Shown: positions 63,642-64,000 of the stretch, piece by piece
Layout: each line of letters opens with the position of its first letter
How positions within the stretch are numbered: position 1 is the stretch's first letter
Made by a program: the position numbers and the translations under genes
The notes under the pieces: generated by a model
What the model was told of the DNA's origin: nothing
Databases searched by the model: none
The model's input: only the letters and a program-made list of their open reading frames with translations
Source: JABDFW01 sp035550215
Lineage (GTDB): Bacteria > Bacteroidota > Bacteroidia > Chitinophagales > Chitinophagaceae
DNA length: 64,000 nucleotides
Direction of reading: 5' to 3'
Assembly (NCBI GenBank): GCA_035550215.1
Contig: DASZPM010000029.1
Location: forward strand, 1-64,000

Positions 63642-64000
63642 TTATTTCGCATTTTTGCGACTGCCAAAAACAAGCGCAAGATACCCGTTAAAGAAAAATT
63701 GCTTATTGGGTATGCCCAGCATTATACGCATATCTTTTGTATAATACTCTGCGGTAATGCCAACTTCCATAGCGCTTAATACCTCGTTATACCGGCCATA
63801 ATCAAATCTTAATGCCGCCCTTACATGAGCGCCGGGCACCAATTTACCTTCGCCCCAGCCTTTGCCGAAACCGGCAGACCCGATAATGTCGAGCGGGTTG
63901 GTAAATGCGTCGGCAGTACTGTCGGTATATTTAATATCTTTTGTACCGCCCTGGTTATCGGGAACCGTTAAATAATACGGTTTAAGATAGCCAAGGCTTA
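63642..64000 (-). CDS. C-terminal part of a probable outer-membrane protein (5' end beyond window)
   Basis: The open frame runs from the right edge of the window to TAA at 63642-63644, about 119 codons. It contains alternating aromatic/hydrophobic strands (RAALRFDYGRYNEVLSAMEVGITAEYYT, QFFFNGYLALVFGS), the pattern of the last beta strands of an outer-membrane barrel, ending in GSRKNAK. The short TTG frame at 63842 is only its C-terminal part; the upstream codons are equally coding (residues such as LKPYYLTVPDNQGG). No family can be named from this fragment. Confidence 0.55.
   Translation of the reverse strand, partial: SLGYLKPYYLTVPDNQGGTKDIKYTDSTADAFTNPLDIIGSAGFGKGWGEGKLVPGAHVRAALRFDYGRYNEVLSAMEVGITAEYYTKDMRIMLGIPNKQFFFNGYLALVFGSRKNAK

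Noticed and set aside
1..64000. CRISPR array, tRNA/rRNA genes, insertion sequences or prophage
   Set aside because: No regular spaced repeats, no tRNA-like arms, no transposase or phage motifs were seen on reading both strands; a computed scan (tRNAscan, Infernal) would be needed to exclude small RNAs.

Overview
The window is a chromosomal segment of a Bacteroidota bacterium, most likely class Chitinophagia (Chitinophagaceae-like). Seen directly: a C-terminal type IX secretion (T9SS) sorting domain, several TAnnTTTG (-7) promoter elements, families largely restricted to Bacteroidota (DUF4251, DUF4199, a truncated MEVHxHPH-type protein), FHS-type sugar permeases, exported TldD/PmbA proteins with a twin-arginine leader, and start codons mostly without Shine-Dalgarno sequences. 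No rRNA, tRNA, CRISPR array, insertion sequence or prophage was recognised. The genus assignment is inference.

Layout. 1-4.6 kb: end of an unknown gene, an antiporter-formimidoylglutamase pair, a LolA-like exported protein and a dihaem cytochrome c. 4.9-12.1 kb: an OmpA-type protein, two unrecognised exported proteins, then two tandem LytS-type histidine kinases and a LytTR response regulator. The first kinase has a damaged ATP-binding N-box. An 18-bp sequence shared 17/18 by the promoters of the OmpA gene and of the kinase operon, together with a consensus LytTR direct repeat, suggests that the regulator controls both units. This is the best candidate in the window for an undescribed system.

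12-19.6 kb: a GH9 glycanase, divergent from a haem-containing PVC-type dehydrogenase, a Gfo/Idh/MocA oxidoreductase and a hexuronate-type MFS carrier. 19.7-22.3 kb: pyruvate kinase and phosphofructokinase. 22.5-31.3 kb: small metabolic and stress genes, including a pirin-like protein without its metal ligands, an intradiol dioxygenase, thioredoxin, Nudix, DUF4349, a zinc-less class III sirtuin and an ArsC-like protein. 31.4-41.4 kb: glucose and glycogen metabolism (ROK kinase, FHS permease, glgA, glgC, SLC45-type carrier, exported GH13 amylase) followed by a class I amidotransferase.

41.4-48.5 kb: deoxynucleoside kinase, trpS, a membrane-anchored LuxR-type regulator with DUF4199 and two VOC proteins, a DUF885 hydrolase, DUF1801 and GNAT proteins, and a gene remnant. 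48.6-57.3 kb: GH127 glycosidase, UbiA prenyltransferase, a 1143-residue T9SS-secreted multidomain protein and a GH36/27-like alpha-galactosidase translationally coupled to a membrane protein. 57.3-64 kb: a TldD/TldE pair, an exported protein built of eight to nine YEKS repeats, an Hsp20 chaperone and the truncated end of a probable outer-membrane protein.

Taken together the region looks like ordinary core chromosome of a polysaccharide-degrading soil or freshwater bacterium. Glycosidases are scattered among housekeeping genes, and no SusC/SusD pair is present.
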